Positions 40,003-48,513 are shown, counted from the stretch's first letter. The stretch is 64,000 nucleotides of DNA from a virus (IMGVR_UViG_3300049027_000140:1-64000); one strand, 5' to 3'. Notes: generated by a model not told the origin, from the sequence alone. Numbers and translations: made by a program.

Positions 40003-40772
40003 CCGCGCCCCTTCCCTACGTTGGTATCTCCGGCCTGACGACCCGCACCGAGGTCCTCGCCGCCCGCTCGGTCTTCCCCGCGTGCGGCCGGCAGCTCATG
40101 GTCGGCGTTCTCGCCAGCGAGAAGACGCTCGCCGGCCAGCAGAACCGGTGGCACCGGCGCTATCCCCGCATCGAGAGCATCGCCGGGATCTTCAGCGACG
40201 ACCCGCGCTGCCTCAACCTGGTTCACTTCGGCGCCGACACGCCGCCAGACGCCGCGACGCTGCTGCGCCTGTTCGAGCTGGCGGGGCATCGCTGCCACGG
40301 GTTTCAATTCAATGGCGCCTGGCCCTACCGCTCGGACCTTTTCCGCCTCCACGAGGCAGCGGCGCACCGCGGGCGCGATCTGCGCGTGGTGCTCCAATGC
40401 CGGTGCGCGGGGCCCAGCGATCTCGTCTGGCTCACGGTGCCGTCGGTGGCGCACTACGGCGGGGCCATCACGGACGTGCTCGCGGATGCGTCAGGCGGCA
40501 CCGGCAAGCCGCTGGAGCGCCACCACGTGGACGCGTGGCGGCAGAACGTCGCCAAGATCTGGCGCGATCGGCCGCTCGGCATCGGCATCGCCGGCGGGCT
40601 CTGCGCCGAGGCGATCCCCGGGGTGGCCGACCTGCTGCGCGCCGGCGCATCGTGCGATGCGGAGGGCCGGCTGCGCGATGACGCCGACGGCGGCGGGCGG
40701 CTGGTGCAGGAGAAGGTCGAGGCGTACCTCGAGGCGGCAGGAGAGGCGGCCACGTCCACGCCGACCCCATGA
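39999..40772 (+). CDS. TIM-barrel protein, TrpF-like fold (257 aa)
   Basis: YVGISGLTTRTEVLAARSVF, LMVGVLASEKTLAGQQNRWH, GIFSDDPRCLNLVHFGADTP and CHGFQFNGAWPYR follow the beta/alpha order of a family I recognise as phosphoribosylanthranilate-isomerase-like barrels found in phages and bacteria without trp context. A GG-T/S-GK loop (DASGGTGKPLE) and LGIGIAGGLC near the end look like phosphate-binding loops. The substrate is unknown; a nucleotide-sugar-phosphate is a guess. GTG start, GTGA overlap. Confidence 0.6.
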   Translation: MTAPLPYVGISGLTTRTEVLAARSVFPACGRQLMVGVLASEKTLAGQQNRWHRRYPRIESIAGIFSDDPRCLNLVHFGADTPPDAATLLRLFELAGHRCHGFQFNGAWPYRSDLFRLHEAAAHRGRDLRVVLQCRCAGPSDLVWLTVPSVAHYGGAITDVLADASGGTGKPLERHHVDAWRQNVAKIWRDRPLGIGIAGGLCAEAIPGVADLLRAGASCDAEGRLRDDADGGGRLVQEKVEAYLEAAGEAATSTPTP

Positions 40773-41209
40773 CCTCCTCCCGCCCGCCGCGCTCCCCTTC
40801 CCCGCCGCCTCCTGGCACCTCGGCCACGGAGCTCCGCGAGGGCGTGCCGTGGACGGTGCTGACCGGCTGCATCACGCCGGAGGGGCTGCGCGCGTCGGCG
40901 GAGGCGTACCGGCGGCTTGGCGGCGGGGCGATCTGGGTGTTCGACACGCTCGGGGCCACGCGGTACACGCGGCCGGCGATCGGCTGCGCGCTCGACATCG
41001 CAGAGCGGGCGAGCCGCGAGCACGGGCTCCGGGTGGCGATCGTGGGCGTGCGGCCGGCGTCGGCGCTGTCGATGGGTCTCGCGGTGCTGCGGCTGCGCGG
41101 GCACCTGTTCGAGCAGCCGGTGGAGTACCTGGGCGCCGCGTCGGAAGACGAGATGCTGGCCGAGGTGCGGTGGTGGCAGGCGAAGCTGGCGGGAGGAGAT
41201 GGGCGATGA
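40769..41209 (+). CDS. Alpha/beta domain protein, possibly partner of the barrel protein (146 aa)
   Basis: After a Pro/Ser-rich start, VPWTVLTGCITPEGLRASAE, AIWVFDTLGATRYTRPAIGC and GLRVAIVGVRPASALSMGLA alternate strand and helix like a STAS or Rossmann-like fold. It overlaps the barrel gene (ATGA). Function unknown. Confidence 0.6.
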   Translation: MTSSRPPRSPSPPPPGTSATELREGVPWTVLTGCITPEGLRASAEAYRRLGGGAIWVFDTLGATRYTRPAIGCALDIAERASREHGLRVAIVGVRPASALSMGLAVLRLRGHLFEQPVEYLGAASEDEMLAEVRWWQAKLAGGDGR

Positions 41210-41427
41210 ACGACGAATCGAAGCGGTGCCAGTGCGGCGGTGTTCCGTACAAGCACCCTCCTCACCTGGAGGCGAAGCGGAAGGCGATGTGGGCCAAGAG
41301 CGTGGAGGAAGGCCGGCGTCGCCCTGACGAGGAGATGCCCGCCCTGTGCGCGGCCTGCATCTGGCGGCGCCTGACCGACGGCCTCGACGCGCGACACGAC
41401 GTGAACGCCAGCGGCGGCAGCGCCTGA
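41206..41427 (+). CDS. Small Cys-rich protein (73 aa)
   Basis: MNDESKRCQCGGVPYKHPPH and PALCAACIWRRLTDG give a likely zinc site of four Cys. Short and basic. GGAGATGGGCG precedes the start within the upstream gene's end. Confidence 0.6.
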   Translation: MNDESKRCQCGGVPYKHPPHLEAKRKAMWAKSVEEGRRRPDEEMPALCAACIWRRLTDGLDARHDVNASGGSA

Positions 41428-41885
41428 TGTCCTGCGCCGCCGTCGACCCCTTCGCCTGGCTCCCGCCGCACCTGCGCTCCGCCGGCGAGCGCTGGGCCTT
41501 CGGCTTGCGGCCGGGCGCGACCTGGTGCGTGTTCAGCATCCGCGGCGCGCTCTGGTACGGCGACGGCGCGTGCCTCGTGAGCTCGGGGCTGCCAGCGCAT
41601 GGGCCGCAGTCCGCGACGGCGCGGCTGCTGGAGGAGTACCTCGACACGGCTGCGGGCGAGCTGGCGATACCGGTGGTGCGTGGCGGCCCGGTGCGCGTGG
41701 GCGATGCGTGGATTCCGGAGGCGCATCACGGGCTGGTAGCCGAGCTCTTCCCTGGGGCGACGTGGAGCAATCCGCTCTGGTGGAGCGACTGGGAGCGAGA
41801 TGCTGTGCCAGCGGCGCTCGCCAGATGCGATGGTGAAGCGGTGGCGTTGGTGCTTCCGCTGACTGGCAGTCTCGACAAGGTGTGA
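41427..41885 (+). CDS. Hypothetical protein (152 aa)
   Basis: ATG overlaps the upstream stop (TGATG). MSCAAVDPFAWLPPHLRSAG opens a beta-rich protein with several Trp (GATWCVFSIRGALWYGDGAC; NPLWWSDWERDAVPAA). No family recognised. Confidence 0.65.
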   Translation: MSCAAVDPFAWLPPHLRSAGERWAFGLRPGATWCVFSIRGALWYGDGACLVSSGLPAHGPQSATARLLEEYLDTAAGELAIPVVRGGPVRVGDAWIPEAHHGLVAELFPGATWSNPLWWSDWERDAVPAALARCDGEAVALVLPLTGSLDKV

Positions 41886-41927
41886 TAGGCTGTGCGGACT
41901 GACGGCGCCGCGAGGCGCGCTGGAGAG

Positions 41928-42152
41928 ATGATGAACGACCCGATTCCAATGCTCATCTGGTGTCCGCTATGCAAGGAGCGCCACATCGACCGCGGCGAGT
42001 TCGCCACGAAGCCGCATCACACGCATTCGTGTCAGGGCTGCGGGCTGACGTGGAGACCGGCGGTCGTGGCGACGGTGGGCGTCCAGTACCTGCCAGGCTT
42101 CAAGGACGAAGATTGGCACACGGAGAAGAAGCCGGCCGCGTCGGAGACGTAG
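41928..42152 (+). CDS. Conserved phage zinc protein (74 aa)
   Basis: MNDPIPMLIWCPLCKERHID, then EFATKPHHTHSCQGCGLTWR and VGVQYLPGF, is a pattern I know from many temperate phages (CPxCxxRHID...PHxTHxCQxCGxxWRP...TVGVxFLPGF). Four Cys bind a zinc; the role is unknown. GGAGAG precedes the double ATG at 41928/41931. Confidence 0.8.
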   Translation: MMNDPIPMLIWCPLCKERHIDRGEFATKPHHTHSCQGCGLTWRPAVVATVGVQYLPGFKDEDWHTEKKPAASET

Positions 42153-42193
42153 AACAAAAAAATGAGCGCGTCGCGAGTCGCTACGGAGCCAAG

Positions 42194-42418
42194 ATGGCAA
42201 TCGTCGTGAAGTGGCGCAAGGACGGGACTTACCTCAGCGGTTTCTACTCGTCGCGCAAAGGTCCGCGCTTAGCCTGGAGCCGAAAGCAGTCGGAGGCGAT
42301 GCTGTTTGCGACCGCCCAAGGCGCGAAAGACTGCGTGAAGGGACACCTGGGACGGTGGGGATTCATGCGAGCGCAGGTCGCGCTCGTCCGCCTCGTGCCC
42401 AAGAAGCGCGCCGCGTGA
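42194..42418 (+). CDS. Hypothetical basic protein (74 aa)
   Basis: MAIVVKWRKDGTYLSGFYSS begins a small basic beta-alpha protein (AMLFATAQGAKDCVKGHLGR). Its sequence (strand, KG rich, then helix) resembles small phage domains with no known function. CGGAGCC is a weak ribosome site. Confidence 0.55.
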   Translation: MAIVVKWRKDGTYLSGFYSSRKGPRLAWSRKQSEAMLFATAQGAKDCVKGHLGRWGFMRAQVALVRLVPKKRAA

Positions 42419-42618
42419 CCCTCCTCGCCTCGCGCTACCCGCACCTCTCCCCTGCGCACCTTGCCGATGCGGAGGAGCAGTTCCAGGCGATGCGGGCGGC
42501 GCTGAACGAGCGGAACGGCCGCGGGCTCGGGCCGAGGCGGAGCGACGGGTGGCTGGCGGAGATGGCGGTGGATGCCGCGTTGCGGGGTGTGAAGGTGGGG
42601 TGGTTGTGGGGCGGGTGA
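42415..42618 (+). CDS. Hypothetical small protein (67 aa)
   Basis: GTG start overlapping the previous stop. HLADAEEQFQAMRAALNERN and GWLAEMAVDAALRGVKVGWL give two helices. Function unknown. Confidence 0.55.
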   Translation: MTLLASRYPHLSPAHLADAEEQFQAMRAALNERNGRGLGPRRSDGWLAEMAVDAALRGVKVGWLWGG

Positions 42619-42623
42619 GGAGG

Positions 42624-43196
42624 ATGATCGTGAGACACAAGGAGTTCATGGTGTCGCTGGTAGACGGCTCGCACTTCACGACGCGCGAGGTTGAGCCCCG
42701 CATCCGGACGGCGTTCGGGAAGGAGTTCGTCCCAGCAATCGAAGCCGCAAACCCGGGTGCAATCCAGGTGCTCGCCGACGAGCTGACCAAGCTGATTCAG
42801 CGCAAAGGTCGCGCGGTGGCCGAGGCCGGCGTCAACGAGTACGTCAAGGAGGCGTGCTCAGACCTGCGCGATCGGTACAACCGGGCGATCGAGGAGGCCG
42901 ACGCGGAGCGTGCTGCGCTCGCCGCGGAACGCCTCCGCCTGAGCCAGTCCGACCCGCGGTTCGCATGGGCGGAGGAGCGGATCGCTGCGCTCATGGAGGA
43001 AGCGAAAGGCTCGCGCGACCGATACGCACTCCAGCAGGCAATCCGTAGCTCTGGCCTCATTGCCTTCGCTGCACTCGGGGGCACGTCCGTCGGGGCACAC
43101 GCCCCGCAGCCGACCCAGGCGAGGTCCTCGTACGAGGACGATGAGGACTGGGGGAGCGAGTCGCCCAACGGCTCTTGCTGCCCGGGGGACGCATGA
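42624..43196 (+). CDS. Coiled-coil protein with N-terminal structured part (190 aa)
   Basis: The N-terminal 60 residues (MIVRHKEFMVSLVDGSHFTT, RTAFGKEFVPAIEAANPGAI) look structured; a coiled coil follows (YNRAIEEADAERAALAAERL). The C-terminus holds PTQARSSYEDDEDWGS, echoed as PSPAQARSSY in the 28413-28904 product. The start at 42624 follows GTGAGGAGG. Confidence 0.6.
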   Translation: MIVRHKEFMVSLVDGSHFTTREVEPRIRTAFGKEFVPAIEAANPGAIQVLADELTKLIQRKGRAVAEAGVNEYVKEACSDLRDRYNRAIEEADAERAALAAERLRLSQSDPRFAWAEERIAALMEEAKGSRDRYALQQAIRSSGLIAFAALGGTSVGAHAPQPTQARSSYEDDEDWGSESPNGSCCPGDA

Positions 43197-43732
43197 AGAG
43201 CGCCCACGCCGACCCCCTCGCCCCCTCCCCCGCGGCCTCGCCGGAGCAGCGGGAGGCGTGCCCTCCTCCGGACGACCCCCGGTTCGTCGAGTTCGACCGG
43301 ATGGCGACGATGGCGCTGGCCGAGCCGGATCCAGGCGGCGACTGCCTCCGGTGCCACCTGCCGATGCGGCGACCGGACCGCGGCGACGGCGAGGATGCGA
43401 CGCCGCTGTGCCACGCCTGCGCGCAGGAGGTCCTCGCGACGCTCGCGACGGCGGTGCTCGCGCTGTCGGCCGAGGTGCGGAGGCTGAGGGAGCGGGAGAC
43501 GACGGCCGCGCGCGATCGGGCGATCGGTTTGCTGGTCAGACATGGGTGGCTCGCGGCGGCTCAAGCGCTGGCCTCGGGCGCGGCTTCCGCGGCAACGATC
43601 GCGCGGCGGCTGAGGCGCAGCGAGCTGCTGCTCTGCGAGCCGGGGAACGAGGACCGCGCGTGCATTGCCGCAGTGGAGGCGCTGGCGTCCGTGGAGCCGC
43701 CGCAGGCGGGAGAGGAGCGGGAGGATGGTTGA
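43193..43732 (+). CDS. Zinc-motif protein (179 aa)
   Basis: GGDCLRCHLPMRRPDRGDGE, then PLCHACAQE near residue 80 form a CxxC...CxxC zinc site, flanked by a Pro-rich start and a helical C-terminal part (ATIARRLRRSELLL). Overlaps the upstream gene as ATGA. Function unknown. Confidence 0.6.
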   Translation: MKSAHADPLAPSPAASPEQREACPPPDDPRFVEFDRMATMALAEPDPGGDCLRCHLPMRRPDRGDGEDATPLCHACAQEVLATLATAVLALSAEVRRLRERETTAARDRAIGLLVRHGWLAAAQALASGAASAATIARRLRRSELLLCEPGNEDRACIAAVEALASVEPPQAGEEREDG

Positions 43733-44366
43733 TGTGCGAGCTGAACCGATCGGGCTGCTGGCCACGACAACAGGGAAGGTCGCCGGCTTCGTTTGCGGCG
43801 CATGCCGCTGCACCACCATGGGCATGTTCCCGAGCGGCTACCTCGGCACCGAGGATGAGCGCCTCGCCGCCGCGCGGCAGACCGCCGTGGAGCACTGCGA
43901 GCCGAAGCTCTGCCCGTGCGGTGCCGAGCGCGAGCGGAACTACACGGTGTGCGCCACGTGCCGGCAGCAGCAATGGGCGGCGGAGCACGAAGCGAAAGAG
44001 GTGGCCGCCTTCGAGCGCGCCGAGAAGGTCAAAGCCTCGGACTGGACCGGCGAATACGTGTGGAGCGAGCGCTTCGAGGAGATCTTCGACAGCATCTCCG
44101 AGCTGCTCGGCCGGTACGAGGACGAGGGGGAGGAGCCGCCCGACTACGTGTGGGAGTGCGAGGAGGAGGTGCTCGCGCTGGACGCCGAGGACATCCTCCA
44201 CAACGCGCTGGAGCGGGAGGGCGCGACCTACATGATGGAGCACATCCCGCCCGTGGTGCTCGACGACCTCAAGAAGGCGCTGGACGACTGGGCGAAGAAG
44301 CACCCGGTGAAGTGGTGGGTCGAGGCGAACCGGCGAGCGGTGGTGCTGATCACGGAGGAAGGGTGA
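43725..44366 (+). CDS. Zinc-ribbon protein with acidic C-terminus (213 aa)
   Basis: AGFVCGACRCTTMGMFPSGY and LCPCGAERERNYTVCATCRQ supply two pairs of Cys; the second half is acidic (DDEGEEPPDYVWECEEEVLA-like composition) and ends WWVEANRRAVVLITEEG. It may be a regulatory or DNA-mimic-type protein; not assigned. Confidence 0.65.
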   Translation: MVDVRAEPIGLLATTTGKVAGFVCGACRCTTMGMFPSGYLGTEDERLAAARQTAVEHCEPKLCPCGAERERNYTVCATCRQQQWAAEHEAKEVAAFERAEKVKASDWTGEYVWSERFEEIFDSISELLGRYEDEGEEPPDYVWECEEEVLALDAEDILHNALEREGATYMMEHIPPVVLDDLKKALDDWAKKHPVKWWVEANRRAVVLITEEG

Positions 44367-44611
44367 TGGCGAGCAACATCCAGTCGTTCTTCGGGTTCCC
44401 CGCCGCCGACCCGTGGCCTCGGACGTGCGGCGTCCCCGGCCCGCGCGGCCTCACCTGCGTCCGGCCGCACCGTCACCGCGGCGATCACCGGGTCGAGGTG
44501 GAGGGCCCGCCGCTCGCCTGCGACGTGTGCAGCGCCCGGGCCGGCGAGGACTGCGCCGACCCGAAGGCGTGCCGCGCGGCTCGCGAGCAACTGATGGCGG
44601 TGGCCACGTGA
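44366..44611 (+). CDS. Hypothetical protein with Cys cluster (81 aa)
   Basis: ATG in TGATG overlap. A C-terminal PLACDVCSARAGEDCADPKA resembles the zaC-type small zinc motif (C-x-x-C...C-x4-C) seen in short phage proteins with a CxxCxxxxGxxC start. N-terminal part has CGVPGPRGLTCVRPHRHRGD. Function unknown. Confidence 0.6.
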   Translation: MASNIQSFFGFPAADPWPRTCGVPGPRGLTCVRPHRHRGDHRVEVEGPPLACDVCSARAGEDCADPKACRAAREQLMAVAT

Positions 44612-45180
44612 CGACCGATCTCCTCCCCGAGCTCCGCTCCCTCCTCGCCGCGCAGCCGCCCGGCTCTGGTGCCCACGACACGCTGGAGAGAGCCGTCGCT
44701 GAGATCGAGCGCCTCCGCTCCCGCCGTAGCTTCCAGGAGCAGGTAGCCGAGTTCCACCGCGCGCTGGACTTCCCGGTGCGGGAGACGCCGACGGTGCCCG
44801 GGGACGACGAGGTGCGGCTGCGGGCGCGGCTCATCGCTGAAGAGGCCTTCGAGGTGCTAGCGGCGATGTTTCCGAAGGAGCGCTGGATCTCGTGGTACCG
44901 CGGCGTGCGCGAGGTCATCGATCGGGCGCACGTCGACGTGTACCTCCCCGCGCTGGCCCACGAGCTCGCCGATCTCCACTACGTCACGAGCGGCACGGCG
45001 GTGCAACTCGGGATCGGCGAGGGCGCCGTGCTGGCCGAGGTCCACCGCGCCAACTGCGAGAAGCGCGGAGGCGGGAAGGATGCAGGGGGCAAGGCGCTGC
45101 GCCCCGCGAACTGGCGCCCGGCCGACGTTGCCGCCGTGCTGCGCGCGCAGGGGTGGGACGGCGGCGAGGAACCGCGATGA
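44608..45180 (+). CDS. MazG-like/PRA-PH-type NTP pyrophosphohydrolase (190 aa)
   Basis: After a helical N-terminal region, VAEFHRALDFPV, RLIAEEAFEVLAAMF and HELADLHYVTSGTAVQLG show the EExxE-type and ExxD metal sites of all-alpha NTP pyrophosphatases, then VLAEVHRANCEKRGG is the expected end. It would hydrolyse NTPs or an alarmone, as phage MazG-type proteins do. Fits a phage protein that alters nucleotide pools. GTG start, GTGA overlap. Confidence 0.7.
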   Translation: MTTDLLPELRSLLAAQPPGSGAHDTLERAVAEIERLRSRRSFQEQVAEFHRALDFPVRETPTVPGDDEVRLRARLIAEEAFEVLAAMFPKERWISWYRGVREVIDRAHVDVYLPALAHELADLHYVTSGTAVQLGIGEGAVLAEVHRANCEKRGGGKDAGGKALRPANWRPADVAAVLRAQGWDGGEEPR

Positions 45181-45434
45181 GCGAGCCCCGTTGTTCTTTC
45201 TGCGGCGTCACCCCGTCCTTCCCGCATCGCCGCCGCCCGTTCGTCTGGCAGGACGTCGCTGGCCGGCTGGTCTGCGACGAGGACTGCGCTGGGCTGGAGC
45301 GGGCGCGGCAGCCGGCTCAGCCGGTGCTGCTGGAGTACGCCGAGGTGGACGGGTGGTGGGGTCTACGGGGTGGCGTCGAGTACGTCGGCCCGTTCGAGAG
45401 CCGGGAGCGTCTACAGGACGTCATCGCGTGGTGA
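45177..45434 (+). CDS. Zinc-finger protein (85 aa)
   Basis: MSEPRCSFCGVTPSFPHRRR and LVCDEDCAGLERARQ form a zinc ribbon, followed by a small beta part ending SRERLQDVIAW. ATG overlaps the pyrophosphohydrolase stop (ATGA). Confidence 0.65.
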   Translation: MSEPRCSFCGVTPSFPHRRRPFVWQDVAGRLVCDEDCAGLERARQPAQPVLLEYAEVDGWWGLRGGVEYVGPFESRERLQDVIAW

Positions 45435-45445
45435 GGAGCAAGGAC

Positions 45446-45802
45446 ATGACCGAGCAACAGCGGATCGAGGCGACGGAGGCAGCGCTGCGGGCGGCGTGCG
45501 TGGAGGCGCGGGAGCAGGGGCTCGTGCTGGTGCGGGAGTCGCCCGGCGTGACGGTGGCCGGCGTCTTCGTCGGCTGCTGCGCGTGGACCGCGCTCGGCCT
45601 GACCGCGGACGCAGAGGCGGAGCTTCCGGAGGTCGACGCGCCCGAGTATGACGCCATCGAGCACGGCTGGGACGGGGAGCGCGCCATCGCCGAGCGCGAC
45701 GGGTTGCCCATGCCCTGGTTCGGCATCGGCGCGAGGCTGGCGGCGGAGTTCCAGCCGGTGGCGGCGAGCGCGCTGGAGGCGGGGCGATGGCGAGGCCGCT
45801 GA
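45446..45802 (+). CDS. Hypothetical protein (118 aa)
   Basis: GTGAGGAGCAAGG precedes the ATG at 45446. QRIEATEAALRAACVEAREQ forms a helix, then a beta domain (VTVAGVFVGCCAWTALGLTA) and GDGLPMPWFGIGARL-like end. No motif recognised. Confidence 0.65.
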   Translation: MTEQQRIEATEAALRAACVEAREQGLVLVRESPGVTVAGVFVGCCAWTALGLTADAEAELPEVDAPEYDAIEHGWDGERAIAERDGLPMPWFGIGARLAAEFQPVAASALEAGRWRGR

Positions 45803-46152
45803 GCACGGACCCCGATGTGCTGAGGATGAAGCCGATGGTGCTGCGCCTGCTGGAGGCGACGCCCGGAGCTTGGATGTCATACGGGGAGATCGACCGGCTG
45901 CTGCCGTCGTCCGGGCATAGGGAGTCCGCCGACGTACTCCTCGCCATCTGCGACCTCGCCGACGAGGCGAAGATCGAGCACCTGCGCCGCCCTAGCGACG
46001 GCGAGGACGTCTACCGTGCGCTGCGCCCGAACCCGGACGCGGACATGTCGAGGCGGGTGAGCGTGCTCGAGGCCGAACTCCAGAGCGCGCTGAAGCGGCT
46101 CGCGGATCTGGAGCGCGAGGTGGAGCACCTGACGACGCCGAGGAGCGGGTGA
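45787..46152 (+). CDS. Winged-helix-like protein with coiled-coil tail (121 aa)
   Basis: MVLRLLEATPGAWMSYGEID and SADVLLAICDLADEAKIEHL fit a winged-helix domain; residues 85-115 (SVLEAELQSALKRLADLERE) are a coiled coil. It precedes the macro gene with ATG/TGA overlap and may be its regulator. Confidence 0.6.
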   Translation: MARPLSTDPDVLRMKPMVLRLLEATPGAWMSYGEIDRLLPSSGHRESADVLLAICDLADEAKIEHLRRPSDGEDVYRALRPNPDADMSRRVSVLEAELQSALKRLADLEREVEHLTTPRSG

Positions 46153-46664
46153 TGCCCGAGATCCTCCTCTCCCCCGGCGACATCTTCGCCAGCGGCTGCG
46201 AGGCGCTGGTCAACCCGGTCGACACCACGGCCGCCATGGGTGCCGGCCTCGCGCTGGCGTTCACCAAGCGCTTCTCGCAGCAGACGACGTGGTACCGCGA
46301 GCACGCCCGCCGCGGGTTCGCTGAGGCCGGCAGCGTCTACCACGTGCTGCCGCGCCGAGACGAGGAGAGGCTCTCCGCCGCGCGCTGGGTGCTGGAGCGG
46401 CACAGGGCCGGCGGACGCGCGCAGCCGCTCGTGCTGTTCGCCACGACCAAGGCGTCGTGGAAGAAACCCTCCGACCTCCGCTGGGTCATCGGCTGCTGCC
46501 AGGCGCTCGTGGACGTGGTGGCCGAGCTCGGCATCCGGTCGATCGGCATCCCGGCGCTGGGCTGCGGCGAGGGAAAGCTCTCCTGGACCGACGTGCGCCC
46601 GCTGCTGCTCGGCGCGGCGCAGCAGATGCAGTGCGAGCGCGTGGTGGTGTTTGAGCCAAGGTGA
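46152..46664 (+). CDS. Macro-domain protein (ADP-ribose-binding) (170 aa)
   Basis: SPGDIFASGCEALVNPVDTT, AAMGAGLALAFTKRF and IRSIGIPALGCGEGKLSWTD match the macro fold: the GDI, NPV-D, AMGxGLA loop and GIPxLGxGxGxL loop bind ADP-ribose. The closest shape is the DarG/ALC1-type with AMGAGLA. In phages such domains can remove ADP-ribose marks placed by host defence toxins (such as DarT) or NAD-derived signals. No DarT toxin gene is adjacent. The start could be GTG 46149. Confidence 0.75.
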   Translation: MPEILLSPGDIFASGCEALVNPVDTTAAMGAGLALAFTKRFSQQTTWYREHARRGFAEAGSVYHVLPRRDEERLSAARWVLERHRAGGRAQPLVLFATTKASWKKPSDLRWVIGCCQALVDVVAELGIRSIGIPALGCGEGKLSWTDVRPLLLGAAQQMQCERVVVFEPR

Positions 46665-46702
46665 TTGCGGATCTGCCCGACAGACATCATATTAGGATAT
46701 CG

Positions 46703-47527
46703 ATGCAGCTGCCAATTGGACGCCGGTTGAAGCACAGCGACATCACGCCGGAGATGGAGACCGAGCTTGCGCGCCAGTGTCAGGCTGGCGACACGCGAGC
46801 CGGTGCCGCTCTGGTCATGGCGAACGAGCCCATGATCTACAAGTTCGTGCGGCGGTACTTTCGCAAAGGCGTCCGGACCGAGGACATCATGCAGGCGGCG
46901 CGGTTTGGGTTCTACCGCGGGATCTTACGATTCGACCCGGCCGTGGGCGCTCGGCTCACGACCTATGCGCTCTACTGGGCGAGGAACGAGGCGGTCGACG
47001 CACTCCAGGGCGAGGGGCCCACGATCCGCATCCCGCGGCACGTCTTCGACGCGATCTACAAGTCGGCGAAGACCGGAGAGGCACTGGATGAGGAGACGGC
47101 CGAGGCGGCGCGGCTGCTGACCACGCCGAGCCTCGACATCCCGGTGCGCAGGGACGGGTCCACGCGCGGCGACCTCGAGGTGAACCCGATGCCGGGCCCA
47201 GAAGCATCGGCCGAGGCCGACGACGCCCAGCGACGCCGCCGGGAGCTCATCCAGCGGGCGCTGACGTGGCTGACCGATCGGGAGCGCGAGATCGTCGAGC
47301 GTCGGTTCTGCGAGGAGCCGGAGAGCTACGAAGCGATCGGCGCCTCGCTCGGCTTCACGAAGCAGAGGACCGAGCAGATCATGAAACGCGCGCTGCCGAA
47401 GCTCGACCGGGCCGTGCGGCGCGTGATGGCGAAGGACGACTGGATGCTCTGGGGCGCGCGCGGGCCGCTGAAGCCGCTTGGGGAGACGGCGAGGGGCGAA
47501 GCGGAGAGCGTGGAGGTGGCGAGGTGA
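46703..47527 (+). CDS. Phage sigma-70-family RNA polymerase sigma factor (274 aa)
   Basis: Region 2 (about residues 40-113) reads DIMQAARFGFYRGILRFDPA, VGARLTTYALYWARNEAVDA, the usual core-binding and -10-recognition helices. A linker (115-178) without a recognised region 3 follows, then region 4 (about 180-240) with LTDREREIVERRFCEEPESY and LGFTKQRTEQIMKRALPKLD. This could direct host polymerase to late phage promoters. A start at GTG 46661 is also open; ATG 46703 has AGGA five bases upstream. Confidence 0.8.
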   Translation: MQLPIGRRLKHSDITPEMETELARQCQAGDTRAGAALVMANEPMIYKFVRRYFRKGVRTEDIMQAARFGFYRGILRFDPAVGARLTTYALYWARNEAVDALQGEGPTIRIPRHVFDAIYKSAKTGEALDEETAEAARLLTTPSLDIPVRRDGSTRGDLEVNPMPGPEASAEADDAQRRRRELIQRALTWLTDREREIVERRFCEEPESYEAIGASLGFTKQRTEQIMKRALPKLDRAVRRVMAKDDWMLWGARGPLKPLGETARGEAESVEVAR

Positions 47528-48288
47528 GCGACGACGAGCAGCAAGACAGCGACCTCCCGCAGCGCCCCCGCGCGCGCGGCGACTGCGCCGGCGGTGCGCG
47601 CCCGTGTCCGTACGTCTCGTGCCGGCACCACCTCTACCTGGACGTGCCGCGCGGTGGGAGCGGCTTCCGGTTGACCCACCCTGACCTGGAGCCGTGGGAG
47701 CTCGAGGAGACGTGCTCGCTCGACGTGGCCGATCGCGGCGGTGGCACGCTGGAGGACGTGGCCGCGGTGATGAGCGTGACCCGCGAGCGCATCCGCCAGA
47801 TCGAAGAGCTGGCGCTGCGTCGGCTCCGTCCGATCGCGAACAGGGCGCTGAGCGACGATCTGCCAGCTCCACGCCGGGCGGCTCCCGTGGTGGCCCCGGT
47901 GCGACGCCTGCCGGTCCTCGCCCCGCCTCGGCCGCGCCCGGCCCTCATCGAAGCTCCGCGCGCTGAGCCGGTGGCGCCTCCGGTCGCGCCCGTTGAGGTC
48001 GAGGGTGCCCGCGAGGCGCCGCCCGCGCCTGTGGCCGAGCCGGAGCCCGTCAGTGCGCCGCTCCTGCCTGCGCCCCCTGCGGCCGTCGAGCCGCCCGCGC
48101 GCCCCGTTGTCCGGCGGCAGGTCTTCGGCACCATCGACGCCATCCCACCTGCTCCACCGGAACCGCCGCCGACAGGGCTGACGCCCGCCGAGATCCAGGC
48201 GGCCCGGATCGCGCGGATGCGCCCGCTGCGGCCACCGACGCGGAAGCCCGCCGGCGACGACGCATGGCCGCTCCGGGAGCGCGCATGA
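47524..48288 (+). CDS. Sigma-region-4-like DNA-binding protein (254 aa)
   Basis: [20 protein letters not shown], then [20 protein letters not shown] and [20 protein letters not shown], is a known type: a Cys-containing start followed by a sigma-70 region 4 HTH ([10 protein letters not shown]). The Pro/Ala-rich remainder is disordered. It overlaps the sigma gene (GTGA), so it may act with it, as a co-regulator or anti-sigma-like factor. I associate this family with GC-rich bacteria and their phages. Confidence 0.75.
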   Translation: MSDDEQQDSDLPQRPRARGDCAGGARPCPYVSCRHHLYLDVPRGGSGFRLTHPDLEPWELEETCSLDVADRGGGTLEDVAAVMSVTRERIRQIEELALRRLRPIANRALSDDLPAPRRAAPVVAPVRRLPVLAPPRPRPALIEAPRAEPVAPPVAPVEVEGAREAPPAPVAEPEPVSAPLLPAPPAAVEPPARPVVRRQVFGTIDAIPPAPPEPPPTGLTPAEIQAARIARMRPLRPPTRKPAGDDAWPLRERA

Positions 48289-48512
48289 CCGACCAGAAGA
48301 AAGCTTCCGACGACCAGAAGGATCTTTCTCCCGTGCTGGACGCCGCTCGGCGTCGCCGGATGCGGGAGGCCGCGGAGAGGACGCGGTTCTTCAGTGACTG
48401 GAGCGGCCAGCTCGGCGGCATGCTCTCGTCCTGCCTCGACGCGCTGGAGCAGACGGAGCGGGAGCGCGACGTGCTGCGGGAGAGGCTCGCGGCGGCGGAA
48501 AGGGGCGCCTGA
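48285..48512 (+). CDS. Coiled-coil protein (75 aa)
   Basis: [20 protein letters not shown], then [20 protein letters not shown] gives two helices, the second a coiled coil. ATGA overlap start. Function unknown. Confidence 0.6.
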   Translation: MTDQKKASDDQKDLSPVLDAARRRRMREAAERTRFFSDWSGQLGGMLSSCLDALEQTERERDVLRERLAAAERGA

Positions 48513-48513
48513 G

